Origin: an uncultured Collinsella sp.
GTDB lineage: Bacteria > Actinomycetota > Coriobacteriia > Coriobacteriales > Coriobacteriaceae
NCBI GenBank assembly: GCA_902494935.1
Contig: CABUVH010000130.1
Location: 1-5,167, forward strand
Reading direction: 5' to 3'
Length of the DNA stretch: 5,167 nt
The position numbers were made by a program, and so were the translations under genes. Each line of letters starts with the position of its first letter. Position 1 is the first letter of the stretch. The notes beneath the pieces are model-generated. The model had not been told where the DNA came from, did not search any database, and saw only the letters and a list, made by a program, of their open reading frames with translations. This document shows, one piece after another, positions 1 through 5,167 of the stretch.

Positions 1-1
1 C

Positions 2-523
2 TTGAGGTCCCAGGACAAAAACATCGCCCGTGTTGTCAAGCCGCACGGAAGGAAGGGGGAGGTCCTCGCGCAGCCGCTGCGGGGGCTTCCTTCTGTATTA
101 GAGCCTGGTATGCGCGTCGCCCTGACGCCGCCGGCGCTCAAGCGCGACCGCTTTTGCACGGTCGTGTCCGTCACCGATACGGGCGATGGCGATCTGGTCT
201 CGTTTGAGGGCATTGACGACTTGACGGCCGCCGAGGGCATCACGGGATGCTACGTGCTGGCAAATCGTGACGATTTTGAGCTCGATTCGCTCGACACTGC
301 CTATACCGACCTGATGGGTCGCGAGGTGGTCGACGAGCGCTTCGGTTCGCTCGGTACGATCGTCGAGATCATGTCGACGCCCGCCAACGATGTTTGGGTT
401 GTCGAGGGCGATCGGTACGGCGAGGTACTGATTCCCGTGATCGAGCAGGTCGTGCTCGATCTTCCCGACACAGGAACAATTTCCGTCCACGTTATGGACG
501 GCCTGATCGATATGGACAAGTAG
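2..523 (+). CDS. rimM: Ribosome maturation factor RimM (start at window edge)
   Basis: RimM binds ribosomal protein S19 and assists maturation of the 30S head and processing of 16S rRNA in the cytoplasm. The N-terminal RimM barrel domain covers about residues 6-92 and opens with IARVVKPHGRKGEV (8-21), the family signature. A PRC-barrel domain follows at about 98-172, with MGREVVDE (105-112), the conserved AND of TPAND (126-130) and VLIPVIEQVV (142-151). The 173-residue length matches the family's usual 165-180. The start is taken as TTG at position 2 because it puts the signature the usual few residues from the N terminus. Only one base precedes it, so neither a ribosome binding site nor an earlier start can be checked. 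It lies 10 nt before trmD, the usual partner of rimM. Identity is secure; the exact start is not. Confidence 0.93.
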   Translation: MRSQDKNIARVVKPHGRKGEVLAQPLRGLPSVLEPGMRVALTPPALKRDRFCTVVSVTDTGDGDLVSFEGIDDLTAAEGITGCYVLANRDDFELDSLDTAYTDLMGREVVDERFGSLGTIVEIMSTPANDVWVVEGDRYGEVLIPVIEQVVLDLPDTGTISVHVMDGLIDMDK

Positions 524-528
524 GGAGG
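523..528 (+). promoter_or_regulatory. Ribosome binding site of trmD
   Basis: GGGAGG begins at the last base of the rimM stop codon and ends 5 nt before the trmD ATG. It is a strong Shine-Dalgarno match and fixes the trmD start at 534. Its overlap with the rimM stop suggests that translation of the two genes is coupled. Confidence 0.8.
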
Positions 529-533
529 AAAAC

Positions 534-1292
534 ATGCTGATCGAGACCCTTTCGGTCTTTCCCGAGATGTTTGAGCCCGTCATGTCCACGTCGATCTTGG
601 GCCGTGCCCGCAAGGCCGGCCTTTTTGATTTTAAGGCGTATAACCTGCGCGACTGGACGCACGACCGCCATCGTACCGTCGATGACGAGCCGTACGGCGG
701 CGGGCAGGGCATGCTCATGAAGGTCGAGCCTATCGCAGAGGCCATCGAGGCTATTAGCTCCGAGGGTCCCAAGCCCACGGTTGTGTTTTTTACCCCCTGT
801 GGCGAGCCTTTTACGCAGCATGTGGCCGAGCGCCTGCTCAAAAGTGAGCGCCTGCTGTTTGTGTGCAGTCGCTACGAGGGCGTCGACGAGCGCGCGTATG
901 CGTATGCCGATGAGCGTCTGTCGATCGGCGACTACGTGCTCACGGGTGGCGAACTTCCCGCTATGGTCGTTGCCGATGCCGTCGTACGCCTGATTCCCGG
1001 CGCCCTGGGCGACGAGATGAGCAACGTGGACGAGTCGTTCTCGACCGCCGAGGACGGAGGCCTGCTCGAGTACGCGCAGTACACCCGCCCCGCCGAGTTC
1101 AACGGCGAGGGCGTTCCTCCGGTGCTCGTGAGCGGCGATCACGCCAAGGTCGATGCCTGGCGCCGCAAGAACGCCATCGAGCGTACCTGCCGCTGGCGTC
1201 CCGATCTTATCGAGACGGCACGGCTCACGCCCGAGGAGCGCGCGTACGCGCAGGAGATTCTGGACGCTTCGTATTCGCAGAGCGAGGAGTGA
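534..1292 (+). CDS. trmD: tRNA (guanine-N1)-methyltransferase TrmD
   Basis: TrmD transfers a methyl group from S-adenosylmethionine to N1 of G37 in tRNAs with G at position 36, which prevents +1 frameshifting. It is a homodimeric SPOUT enzyme with a trefoil knot. Visible family motifs are FPEMFEPV (9-16), THDRHRTVDDEPYGGGQGML (42-61), SRYEGVDER (112-120), the knot segment SIGDYVLTGGELPAM (130-144), RLIPGALG (152-159), YTRPAEF (183-189) and PPVLVSGDH (195-203). The length of 252 residues is normal. Aligned with E. coli TrmD as remembered, R152 matches Arg154, but the position of the catalytic Asp169 is E167, with an Asp one residue earlier (D166). The loop after it, 168-177, is about four residues longer than in E. 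coli. The enzyme otherwise looks intact. The ATG has a strong ribosome binding site. The gene follows rimM and runs directly into lepB. Confidence 0.97.
   Translation: MLIETLSVFPEMFEPVMSTSILGRARKAGLFDFKAYNLRDWTHDRHRTVDDEPYGGGQGMLMKVEPIAEAIEAISSEGPKPTVVFFTPCGEPFTQHVAERLLKSERLLFVCSRYEGVDERAYAYADERLSIGDYVLTGGELPAMVVADAVVRLIPGALGDEMSNVDESFSTAEDGGLLEYAQYTRPAEFNGEGVPPVLVSGDHAKVDAWRRKNAIERTCRWRPDLIETARLTPEERAYAQEILDASYSQSEE
1284..1289 (+). promoter_or_regulatory. Ribosome binding site of lepB, inside trmD
   Basis: GAGGAG lies in the last codons of trmD and ends 5 nt before ATG 1295, the same spacing as for trmD. It decides the lepB start: the in-frame GTG at 1289 overlaps this site and could not be served by it. 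Ribosomes ending trmD at TGA 1290-1292 would sit on the site, so reinitiation is likely. Confidence 0.75.
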
Positions 1293-1294
1293 GT

Positions 1295-1858
1295 ATGGTT
1301 CCTACGCAACATTCCGCGTTGAGGGGCGCTTTTGAGTGGATCGCGGTCATCGCGATCGCGCTTGTGGCCACCTTCCTGATCCGCACCTTTGTGGTCGAGC
1401 CCTTTGTGGTGCCCACCGGCTCTATGGAGGACACAATCGAGATTGGCGACCAGATCCTGGCGCAAAAGGTGAGCCTCGAGCTCGGTCAGCCCGTCAAGCA
1501 GGGCGATATCGTGGTGTTTCACAACCCCGATGGCACCTCCGAGCATGATGTTCTTGTCAAGCGCGTTATTGCCACGGCCGGCCAGACGGTCGACCTGCAG
1601 GATGGCAAGGTGGTCGTTGACGGCCAAGCGCTCGACGAGGACTATACGACGGGCATGAGCTGGCCACTTTCGGTCCAAGCGCCCGGCGCTCAGGTAAGCT
1701 ATCCCTACACCGTTCCCGACGGGTGCGTGTGGGTGATGGGCGACAACCGCGAAAACTCTGCCGACTCACGCTACTTTGGTCCCGTCGATCGCTCTGATTT
1801 GATCGCTGTGGCGCTTGTGCGCTACTGGCCGCTCAACCGCATCGGCGCTATCGACTAA
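1295..1858 (+). CDS. lepB: Signal peptidase I
   Basis: Type I signal peptidase (S26 family) cuts signal peptides from exported preproteins at the outer face of the cytoplasmic membrane, using a Ser/Lys dyad. One membrane segment is visible at about residues 13-30 (FEWIAVIAIALVATFLIR), leaving a short cytoplasmic N terminus. The catalytic Ser box is VPTGSMEDTI (39-48), with nucleophile S43. The Lys box is DVLVKRVIA (85-93), with general base K89. The C-terminal box GDNRENSADSRYFGPV (149-164) is complete. At 187 residues it is of the compact Gram-positive type, lacking the second membrane segment and large insertions of the E. coli enzyme. All catalytic parts are present. The ATG at 1295 is preferred over GTG at 1289 because of ribosome binding site spacing. 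It sits 2 nt after trmD and probably ends this transcription unit, although no terminator is seen after it. Confidence 0.95.
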   Translation: MVPTQHSALRGAFEWIAVIAIALVATFLIRTFVVEPFVVPTGSMEDTIEIGDQILAQKVSLELGQPVKQGDIVVFHNPDGTSEHDVLVKRVIATAGQTVDLQDGKVVVDGQALDEDYTTGMSWPLSVQAPGAQVSYPYTVPDGCVWVMGDNRENSADSRYFGPVDRSDLIAVALVRYWPLNRIGAID

Positions 1859-1865
1859 AAACCGC

Positions 1866-1871
1866 TATAGT
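1866..1871 (+). promoter_or_regulatory. Possible -10 element of a glyQ promoter
   Basis: TATAGT lies in the 59-bp gap between lepB and glyQ and differs from TATAAT at one base. It would start transcription near 1878, giving a leader of about 40 nt. No convincing -35 hexamer is found 16-18 bp upstream, where the DNA is the GC-rich end of lepB. It overlaps the short tandem repeat AGTACAGTAC (1869-1878). Readthrough from lepB is an equally good explanation for glyQ expression. Confidence 0.35.
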
Positions 1872-1900
1872 ACAGTACCTAACCGTGTAATCGTTTCGAC

Positions 1901-1906
1901 GAGGGG
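1901..1906 (+). promoter_or_regulatory. Ribosome binding site of glyQ
   Basis: GAGGGG ends 11 nt before the glyQ ATG, a slightly long spacing. A second purine run, AGAGG at 1912-1916, lies only 1 nt from the ATG, too close to work by itself. The first site is therefore the likely one. Confidence 0.55.
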
Positions 1907-1917
1907 ATATTAGAGGC

Positions 1918-2829
1918 ATGAACGCTTCATCGCTTTCCTTCCAAGACATCATCCTGCGCCTCCAGCAGTACTGGGGCGAGCAGGGCTGCGTCATTATGCA
2001 GCCCTATGACTCCGAGGTCGGTGCCGGTACCTTCCATACCGCGACCACGCTGCGCTCGCTCGGTCCCGCCGAGTGGCGCACCTGCTATGCGCAGCCCTGC
2101 CGCCGTCCCGCCGACGGCCGCTACGGCGAGAACCCTAACCGCATGCAGCACTACTATCAGTTCCAGGTGCTCATCAAGCCCTCGCCGGTCAACGCCCAGG
2201 AGCTCTACCTGGGTTCGCTGGCCGCCATTGGCCTGGACCCCAACGACCATGACGTCCGCTTTGTCGAGGACGACTGGGAGAGCCCGACGCTCGGCGCCTG
2301 GGGTCTTGGCTGGGAGGTCTGGCTCAACGGCATGGAGGTCACGCAGTTTACGTACTTCCAGCAGGTGGGCGGCATCGAGGTCGACCCCGTGCCTGTCGAG
2401 ATCACCTATGGCCTGGAGCGTATCGCCATGTATGCGCAGGGCGTCAACTCCGTCTACGACCTGGTGTGGAGCTACCTGCCCGACGGCACGCCCATGACCT
2501 ATGGCGACGTGTTCCTCGAGAACGAGCGCGAGTTCAGTGCCTATAACTTTGAGGTCGCCAACGTCGAGATGATGCGTCAGAAGTTTGACGACTACGAGGC
2601 CGAGTGCCATTCCTGCCTGGAGCGAAAGCTGCCGCTGCCGGCGTACGACTGTGTCATGAAGTGCAGCCACGCCTTCAACCTGCTCGATGCCCGCGGTGCC
2701 CTATCCGCGGTCGAGCGTGCCAACTACATCCTGCGCGTCCGCGCCGTCGCCAAGGCGTGCTGCGAGGCCTACATGGCCGAGGTCGCCGGAGTCAACGAGA
2801 ATGCCGACCAGGAAGGCGAGGTGGCGTAA
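1918..2829 (+). CDS. glyQ: Glycyl-tRNA synthetase alpha subunit
   Basis: GlyQ is the catalytic subunit of the bacterial two-subunit glycyl-tRNA synthetase. It activates glycine with ATP and, with GlyS, charges tRNA-Gly. It has the class II catalytic fold specific to this family. Visible blocks are SFQDIILRLQQYW (7-19), QPYDSEVGAGTFH (28-40), the motif 2 region RRPADGRYGENPNR (62-75) followed by YYQFQV, HDVRFVEDDWESPTLGAWGL (111-130), GMEVTQFTYFQQVGG (138-152) and motif 3 YGLERIAMY (164-172). The C-terminal helical part contains LPAYD (240-244) and HAFNLLDARGALS (251-263). The length of 303 residues is typical. An odd point is a cysteine-rich stretch, with C230, C233, C245 and C249 near H231 and H251; most of these are absent from the E. 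coli protein as remembered. It is followed 3 nt later by glyS. Confidence 0.97.
   Translation: MNASSLSFQDIILRLQQYWGEQGCVIMQPYDSEVGAGTFHTATTLRSLGPAEWRTCYAQPCRRPADGRYGENPNRMQHYYQFQVLIKPSPVNAQELYLGSLAAIGLDPNDHDVRFVEDDWESPTLGAWGLGWEVWLNGMEVTQFTYFQQVGGIEVDPVPVEITYGLERIAMYAQGVNSVYDLVWSYLPDGTPMTYGDVFLENEREFSAYNFEVANVEMMRQKFDDYEAECHSCLERKLPLPAYDCVMKCSHAFNLLDARGALSAVERANYILRVRAVAKACCEAYMAEVAGVNENADQEGEVA
2818..2823 (+). promoter_or_regulatory. Ribosome binding site of glyS, inside glyQ
   Basis: GAGGTG lies in the last codons of glyQ and ends 9 nt before the glyS ATG at 2833. It supports that start and suggests coupled translation, which would help keep the two subunits at equal levels. An AGGAAGG purine run (2810-2816) just upstream is a weaker, more distant alternative. 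Confidence 0.6.
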
Positions 2830-2832
2830 GCC

Positions 2833-4929
2833 ATGGCAGACGCTAAGGATTTCCTGTTTGAGATTGGTACGGAGGAAATGCCCTCCGCACCGTTGAACAA
2901 TGCCGTCAAGCAGCTTGGCACCATGATCGCCAAGGGCCTCGACGAGGCCGGTCTGGCCCATGGCGAGGTCCGCGTGATCTCGAGCCCGCGTCGTCTGGCT
3001 GCGCTCGTGGCCGATGTCGCCACTGCGACCGATGAGGTCCATGAGGTCAAGCGCGGTCCCGCGGCAAACATTGCCTTCGATGCCGACGGCAACGCCACCA
3101 AGGCCGGCCAGGGCTTCGCCCGCAAGTGCGGTGTGGCTGCCGAGGACCTGGTTCGACGCGAGGACACTGACGGTCGCGAGTATGTGTTCGCCGAGAAGAA
3201 CATTCCCTCCGCACCGGCTACGCCGATTCTGACCGCTCTGTGCGAGAAGACTATTGCCGGCCTGCAGTGGCCCAACTACCGCAGCCAGCGCTGGGGCCAC
3301 GAGCACGCGACCTTTGTTCGTCCGGTCCGTTGGATCTGCTGCCTTTTGGGCGAGGATGTTGTTCCCGTGTCGTTTGCCGACGTGACGAGTGGCAACACCA
3401 CGCGTGGTCATCGCGTACTTGGCCCTGGTGACCACGTTGTCGCCAGCCCCGCCGTCTACGAGCAGGTGCTCGAGGACGCCGGCGTGCTCTCTGCTGAGCG
3501 TCGTCGTGAGGCCATCCTTGCCGGTATCGCCGAGGTCGAGGCTGCCCGTCCCGGCTGCCATGTTGATACGCCCAAGAAGGTCTTCGAAGAGGTCATCAAC
3601 CTCTGCGAGTGGCCGACGGTGCTCGTCGGTACCTTCGACGAGGAGTTCCTCAAGGTCCCGCACGAGATCATCTGCGAGTCCATGCTCACCAATCAGCGCT
3701 ACTTCCCGATCTATGACGGCGAGGGTAAGCTCACGCGTGAGTTCGTGGTCGTCTCCAACAGCAAGCCCGAGAACGCCGAGCGCGTGATCGACGGCAACGA
3801 GCGCGTCGTGCGCGCCCGTCTGGACGACGCTAAGTTCTTCTACGAGGAGGACCTGAAGATCTCCCTCGACGAGTTCCGTGAGCGTTTGGCCAAGGTTGCC
3901 TTCCAGGAGAAGCTCGGTAGCGTGCTCGCCAAGTCCGAGCGCATTGAGCAGCTCGCGCTCGCTATCGCCCGCGAGGCTCACCTGGGCGCCCATCTTGCCG
4001 CCGATGCCGCTCGCGCCGCGCACCTGTGCAAGGCCGACCTGGTGTCCAACGCCGTCGTCGAGTTCACGAGCCAGCAGGGCGTGATGGGCGGTTATTACGC
4101 GACCGCGATGGGGGAGAACGACGAGGTCGCCCATGCTATTCGCGATCACTATCGTCCTCGCTTTGCCGGTGACGAGCTGCCCGAGGGCACCGCTGGCTGC
4201 ATCGTGGCCTGCGCCGACAAGCTCGATACCATCGCCGGTATCTTTTCCATCGGCGAGCCCCCGACCGGCTCTTCGGACCCCTATGCGCTGCGTCGTGCCG
4301 CTATCGGCATCATCAACATCCTGCGCGACCGCCTGCCGATTGACCCCACGTCGCTCATCGACTTCGCCCTCGAGCTCTACAGCGAGCAGGGCATTGAGTT
4401 CGACGCCGCCGAGGTCGCCCAACAGGTTCGCGACTTCTTCCATGGCCGCCTTGTGAGCATGGCCCGCGACGAAAAGATCCCGGCCGATACCGTTGCCGCC
4501 GTCTCCGCGGTGCACATCATCGCCCCGTCCGTCTTCTTCGCCCGCTGCGCCGCGCTCGACGAGGCCCGCAAGAACGACGCCGAGACGTTCGACAACCTTG
4601 CGACCGCCTATGCTCGCGCCGCGCATATCTCCAAGCCCGAGCTGGGCGTGGAGTACGACTGCAGCCTGATGGGCGAGGCCGAGCTCGCGCTTGCCGATGC
4701 CTCCGAGGCCGCTCAGACCGCTGTCGATGCCGCCCTTGCTGCCGAGGACTACCCGGCCGCATTTGCTGCCCTCGCCGCCCTGCGCGCGCCCATCGACCGT
4801 TTCTTCGATGAGGTTATGGTCATGGACAAGGACGAGCAGCTTCGCGATAATCGCCTTAAGCTGCTCAACCGCTTCGAGGCCGTTTTCTCCGGCATCGCCA
4901 ACATCGGTGAGCTTGCCCGCAAAAAGTAA
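2833..4929 (+). CDS. glyS: Glycyl-tRNA synthetase beta subunit
   Basis: GlyS is the tRNA-binding subunit of the two-subunit glycyl-tRNA synthetase. It recognises tRNA-Gly and is needed together with GlyQ for charging. Family blocks run along the whole protein: FLFEIGTEEMPS (8-19), SSPRRLAALVADV (50-62), KAGQGFARKCGV (90-101), RWGHEHATFVRPVRW (153-167), RGHRVLG (191-197), EEVINLCEWPTVLVGTFDEE (252-271), LTNQRYFPIYD (285-295) and GNERVVRARLDDAKFFYEED (321-340). The HD-like region is at about 395-500, with KADLVSNAVVEFTSQQGVMG (400-419), HYRPRFAGDELP (439-450), ADKLDTIAGIFSIG (461-474) and DPYALRRAAIGI (482-493). The C-terminal DALR-type anticodon-binding domain is at about 585-690, ending in PIDRFFDEVMVMDKDEQLR (653-671). 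At 698 residues it is full length. Codon use is very biased: no TTA, CTA or TCA occurs in it. It is evidently co-transcribed with glyQ. Confidence 0.97.
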   Translation: MADAKDFLFEIGTEEMPSAPLNNAVKQLGTMIAKGLDEAGLAHGEVRVISSPRRLAALVADVATATDEVHEVKRGPAANIAFDADGNATKAGQGFARKCGVAAEDLVRREDTDGREYVFAEKNIPSAPATPILTALCEKTIAGLQWPNYRSQRWGHEHATFVRPVRWICCLLGEDVVPVSFADVTSGNTTRGHRVLGPGDHVVASPAVYEQVLEDAGVLSAERRREAILAGIAEVEAARPGCHVDTPKKVFEEVINLCEWPTVLVGTFDEEFLKVPHEIICESMLTNQRYFPIYDGEGKLTREFVVVSNSKPENAERVIDGNERVVRARLDDAKFFYEEDLKISLDEFRERLAKVAFQEKLGSVLAKSERIEQLALAIAREAHLGAHLAADAARAAHLCKADLVSNAVVEFTSQQGVMGGYYATAMGENDEVAHAIRDHYRPRFAGDELPEGTAGCIVACADKLDTIAGIFSIGEPPTGSSDPYALRRAAIGIINILRDRLPIDPTSLIDFALELYSEQGIEFDAAEVAQQVRDFFHGRLVSMARDEKIPADTVAAVSAVHIIAPSVFFARCAALDEARKNDAETFDNLATAYARAAHISKPELGVEYDCSLMGEAELALADASEAAQTAVDAALAAEDYPAAFAALAALRAPIDRFFDEVMVMDKDEQLRDNRLKLLNRFEAVFSGIANIGELARKK

Positions 4930-4936
4930 GCCAGCC

Positions 4937-4950
4937 TGCGCGTAAGCGCA
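4937..4950 (+). promoter_or_regulatory. Small GTAA-loop hairpin before ppsR
   Basis: TGCGC (4937-4941) and GCGCA (4946-4950) form a perfect 5-bp stem around the loop GTAA, which in RNA is a GNRA tetraloop. It lies in the 34-nt gap after glyS and touches the ppsR ribosome binding site. There is no T run after it, so it is not a classical terminator. It may protect the transcript, slow polymerase or shape translation start of ppsR. It could also be chance in GC-rich DNA. Confidence 0.45.
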
Positions 4951-4957
4951 AAAGGAG
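4951..4957 (+). promoter_or_regulatory. Ribosome binding site of ppsR
   Basis: AAAGGAG ends 6 nt before ATG 4964, close to ideal. An in-frame TAA at 4943-4945 rules out an earlier start, so this site fixes the N terminus. Confidence 0.8.
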
Positions 4958-4963
4958 CCCCGC

Positions 4964-5167
4964 ATGGATTGCCCGGTCACCGCTCGTCCCACCGTTATCG
5001 TTATCTCCGACTCGCTCGGCGATACCGCTTGTGAGGTGGTGCTTGCGGCGTCCGGGCAATTTGATGAAGGGGCTTTTCGTCTCTTGCGCCTGCCCAAGGT
5101 GAACTCGGTGGAGCAGGTCAAGTCGTTTGTGGGTCCGCGCGTCGATGCGGACCATCGCGATATTGCC
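4964..5167 (+). CDS. ppsR: DUF299 PEP-pyruvate enzyme regulatory kinase/phosphorylase (5' part)
   Basis: Only the first 68 codons lie in the window and the frame is open at its end. The segment TVIVISDSLGDTACEVV (10-26), then AASGQF (28-33) and RLLRLPKV (39-46), matches the N terminus of the DUF299 family. B. subtilis YqfL starts in a similar way, with a VSDS-GETAE motif and an AA..QF. Family members both phosphorylate a Thr, using ADP or ATP, and remove that phosphate with inorganic phosphate. The target is pyruvate phosphate dikinase or PEP synthase, so they switch flux between pyruvate and PEP. The P-loop of the kinase lies further downstream and cannot be seen. Which target it has cannot be told here; a ppdK gene just downstream would settle it. 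In B. subtilis yqfL also lies in the glyQ-glyS cluster, which supports the call. The symbol follows general family usage. Confidence 0.85.
   Translation, partial: MDCPVTARPTVIVISDSLGDTACEVVLAASGQFDEGAFRLLRLPKVNSVEQVKSFVGPRVDADHRDIA

Noticed and set aside
786..792. TTTTTTA in trmD as a -1 frameshift site
   Set aside because: The reading frame splits it as TTT-TTT-A, not as X-XXY-YYZ, and trmD reads through intact to its normal length.
98..1142. Long minus-strand frames opposite rimM and trmD
   Set aside because: They lie opposite clear conserved genes, show no recognisable motif and have no separate ribosome binding site or room for a promoter.
1289..1294. GTG at 1289 as the lepB start
   Set aside because: It overlaps the ribosome binding site at 1284-1289, which is spaced correctly for ATG 1295.
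1859..1917. A T-box or other riboswitch before glyQ
   Set aside because: The gap is only 59 nt, with no T-box consensus, no long stem and no terminator/antiterminator pair.
2881..3216. The 12-bp repeat CCCTCCGCACCG at 2881-2892 and 3205-3216
   Set aside because: Both copies encode PSAP within glyS using the favoured codons. Chance similarity in GC-rich coding DNA is enough to explain it.
4937..4957. Rho-independent terminator after glyS
   Set aside because: The stem is followed by AAAGGAG and not by a T run, and the stem is only 5 bp. It sits in the ppsR leader.
2701..5121. An 806-codon reading frame on the minus strand as a real gene
   Set aside because: It is the mirror of glyS codons in the same register, arises from missing TTA/CTA/TCA codons, has a low-complexity composition, and overlaps an unmistakable conserved gene.

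Overview
This window is a compact, GC-rich stretch of bacterial housekeeping genes, all on the + strand. It holds five complete or nearly complete genes and the start of a sixth, in the order rimM, trmD, lepB, glyQ, glyS, ppsR (partial). The strong preference for G or C at third codon positions, the two-subunit glycyl-tRNA synthetase and the general look of the proteins suggest a high-GC member of the Actinomycetota, most likely a Coriobacteriia such as Collinsella or a relative. That placement is inferred from general familiarity, not from a search.

Positions 1-1858 are the tail of a typical translation and secretion cluster. RimM is a 16S rRNA maturation factor, TrmD is the tRNA m1G37 methyltransferase and LepB is signal peptidase I. 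The genes are packed tightly: 10 nt separate rimM from trmD and 2 nt separate trmD from lepB, and the lepB ribosome binding site lies inside the last codons of trmD. They are very probably co-transcribed from a promoter upstream of the window. The ribosomal protein L19 gene (rplS), which often follows trmD, is not between trmD and lepB.

Positions 1859-1917 form the longest intergenic gap (59 bp). It contains a TATAGT element that could be the -10 box of a glyQ promoter. It has no room for, and no sign of, a T-box riboswitch.

Positions 1918-4929 hold glyQ and glyS, the alpha and beta subunits of glycyl-tRNA synthetase, 3 nt apart and evidently co-expressed. A 34-nt gap follows, with a small hairpin that has a GTAA loop directly in front of a strong Shine-Dalgarno sequence. 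Next comes the first 68 codons of a DUF299 (PpsR/PDRP-type) bifunctional kinase/phosphorylase, which controls pyruvate phosphate dikinase or PEP synthase. Its gene continues past the end of the window.

Nothing here looks mobile, defensive or like an undescribed system. The points worth a second look are small: a Glu where the catalytic Asp of TrmD is expected, next to a lengthened loop; a cysteine cluster in the C-terminal part of GlyQ; the GTAA hairpin before ppsR; and the possible glyQ promoter.
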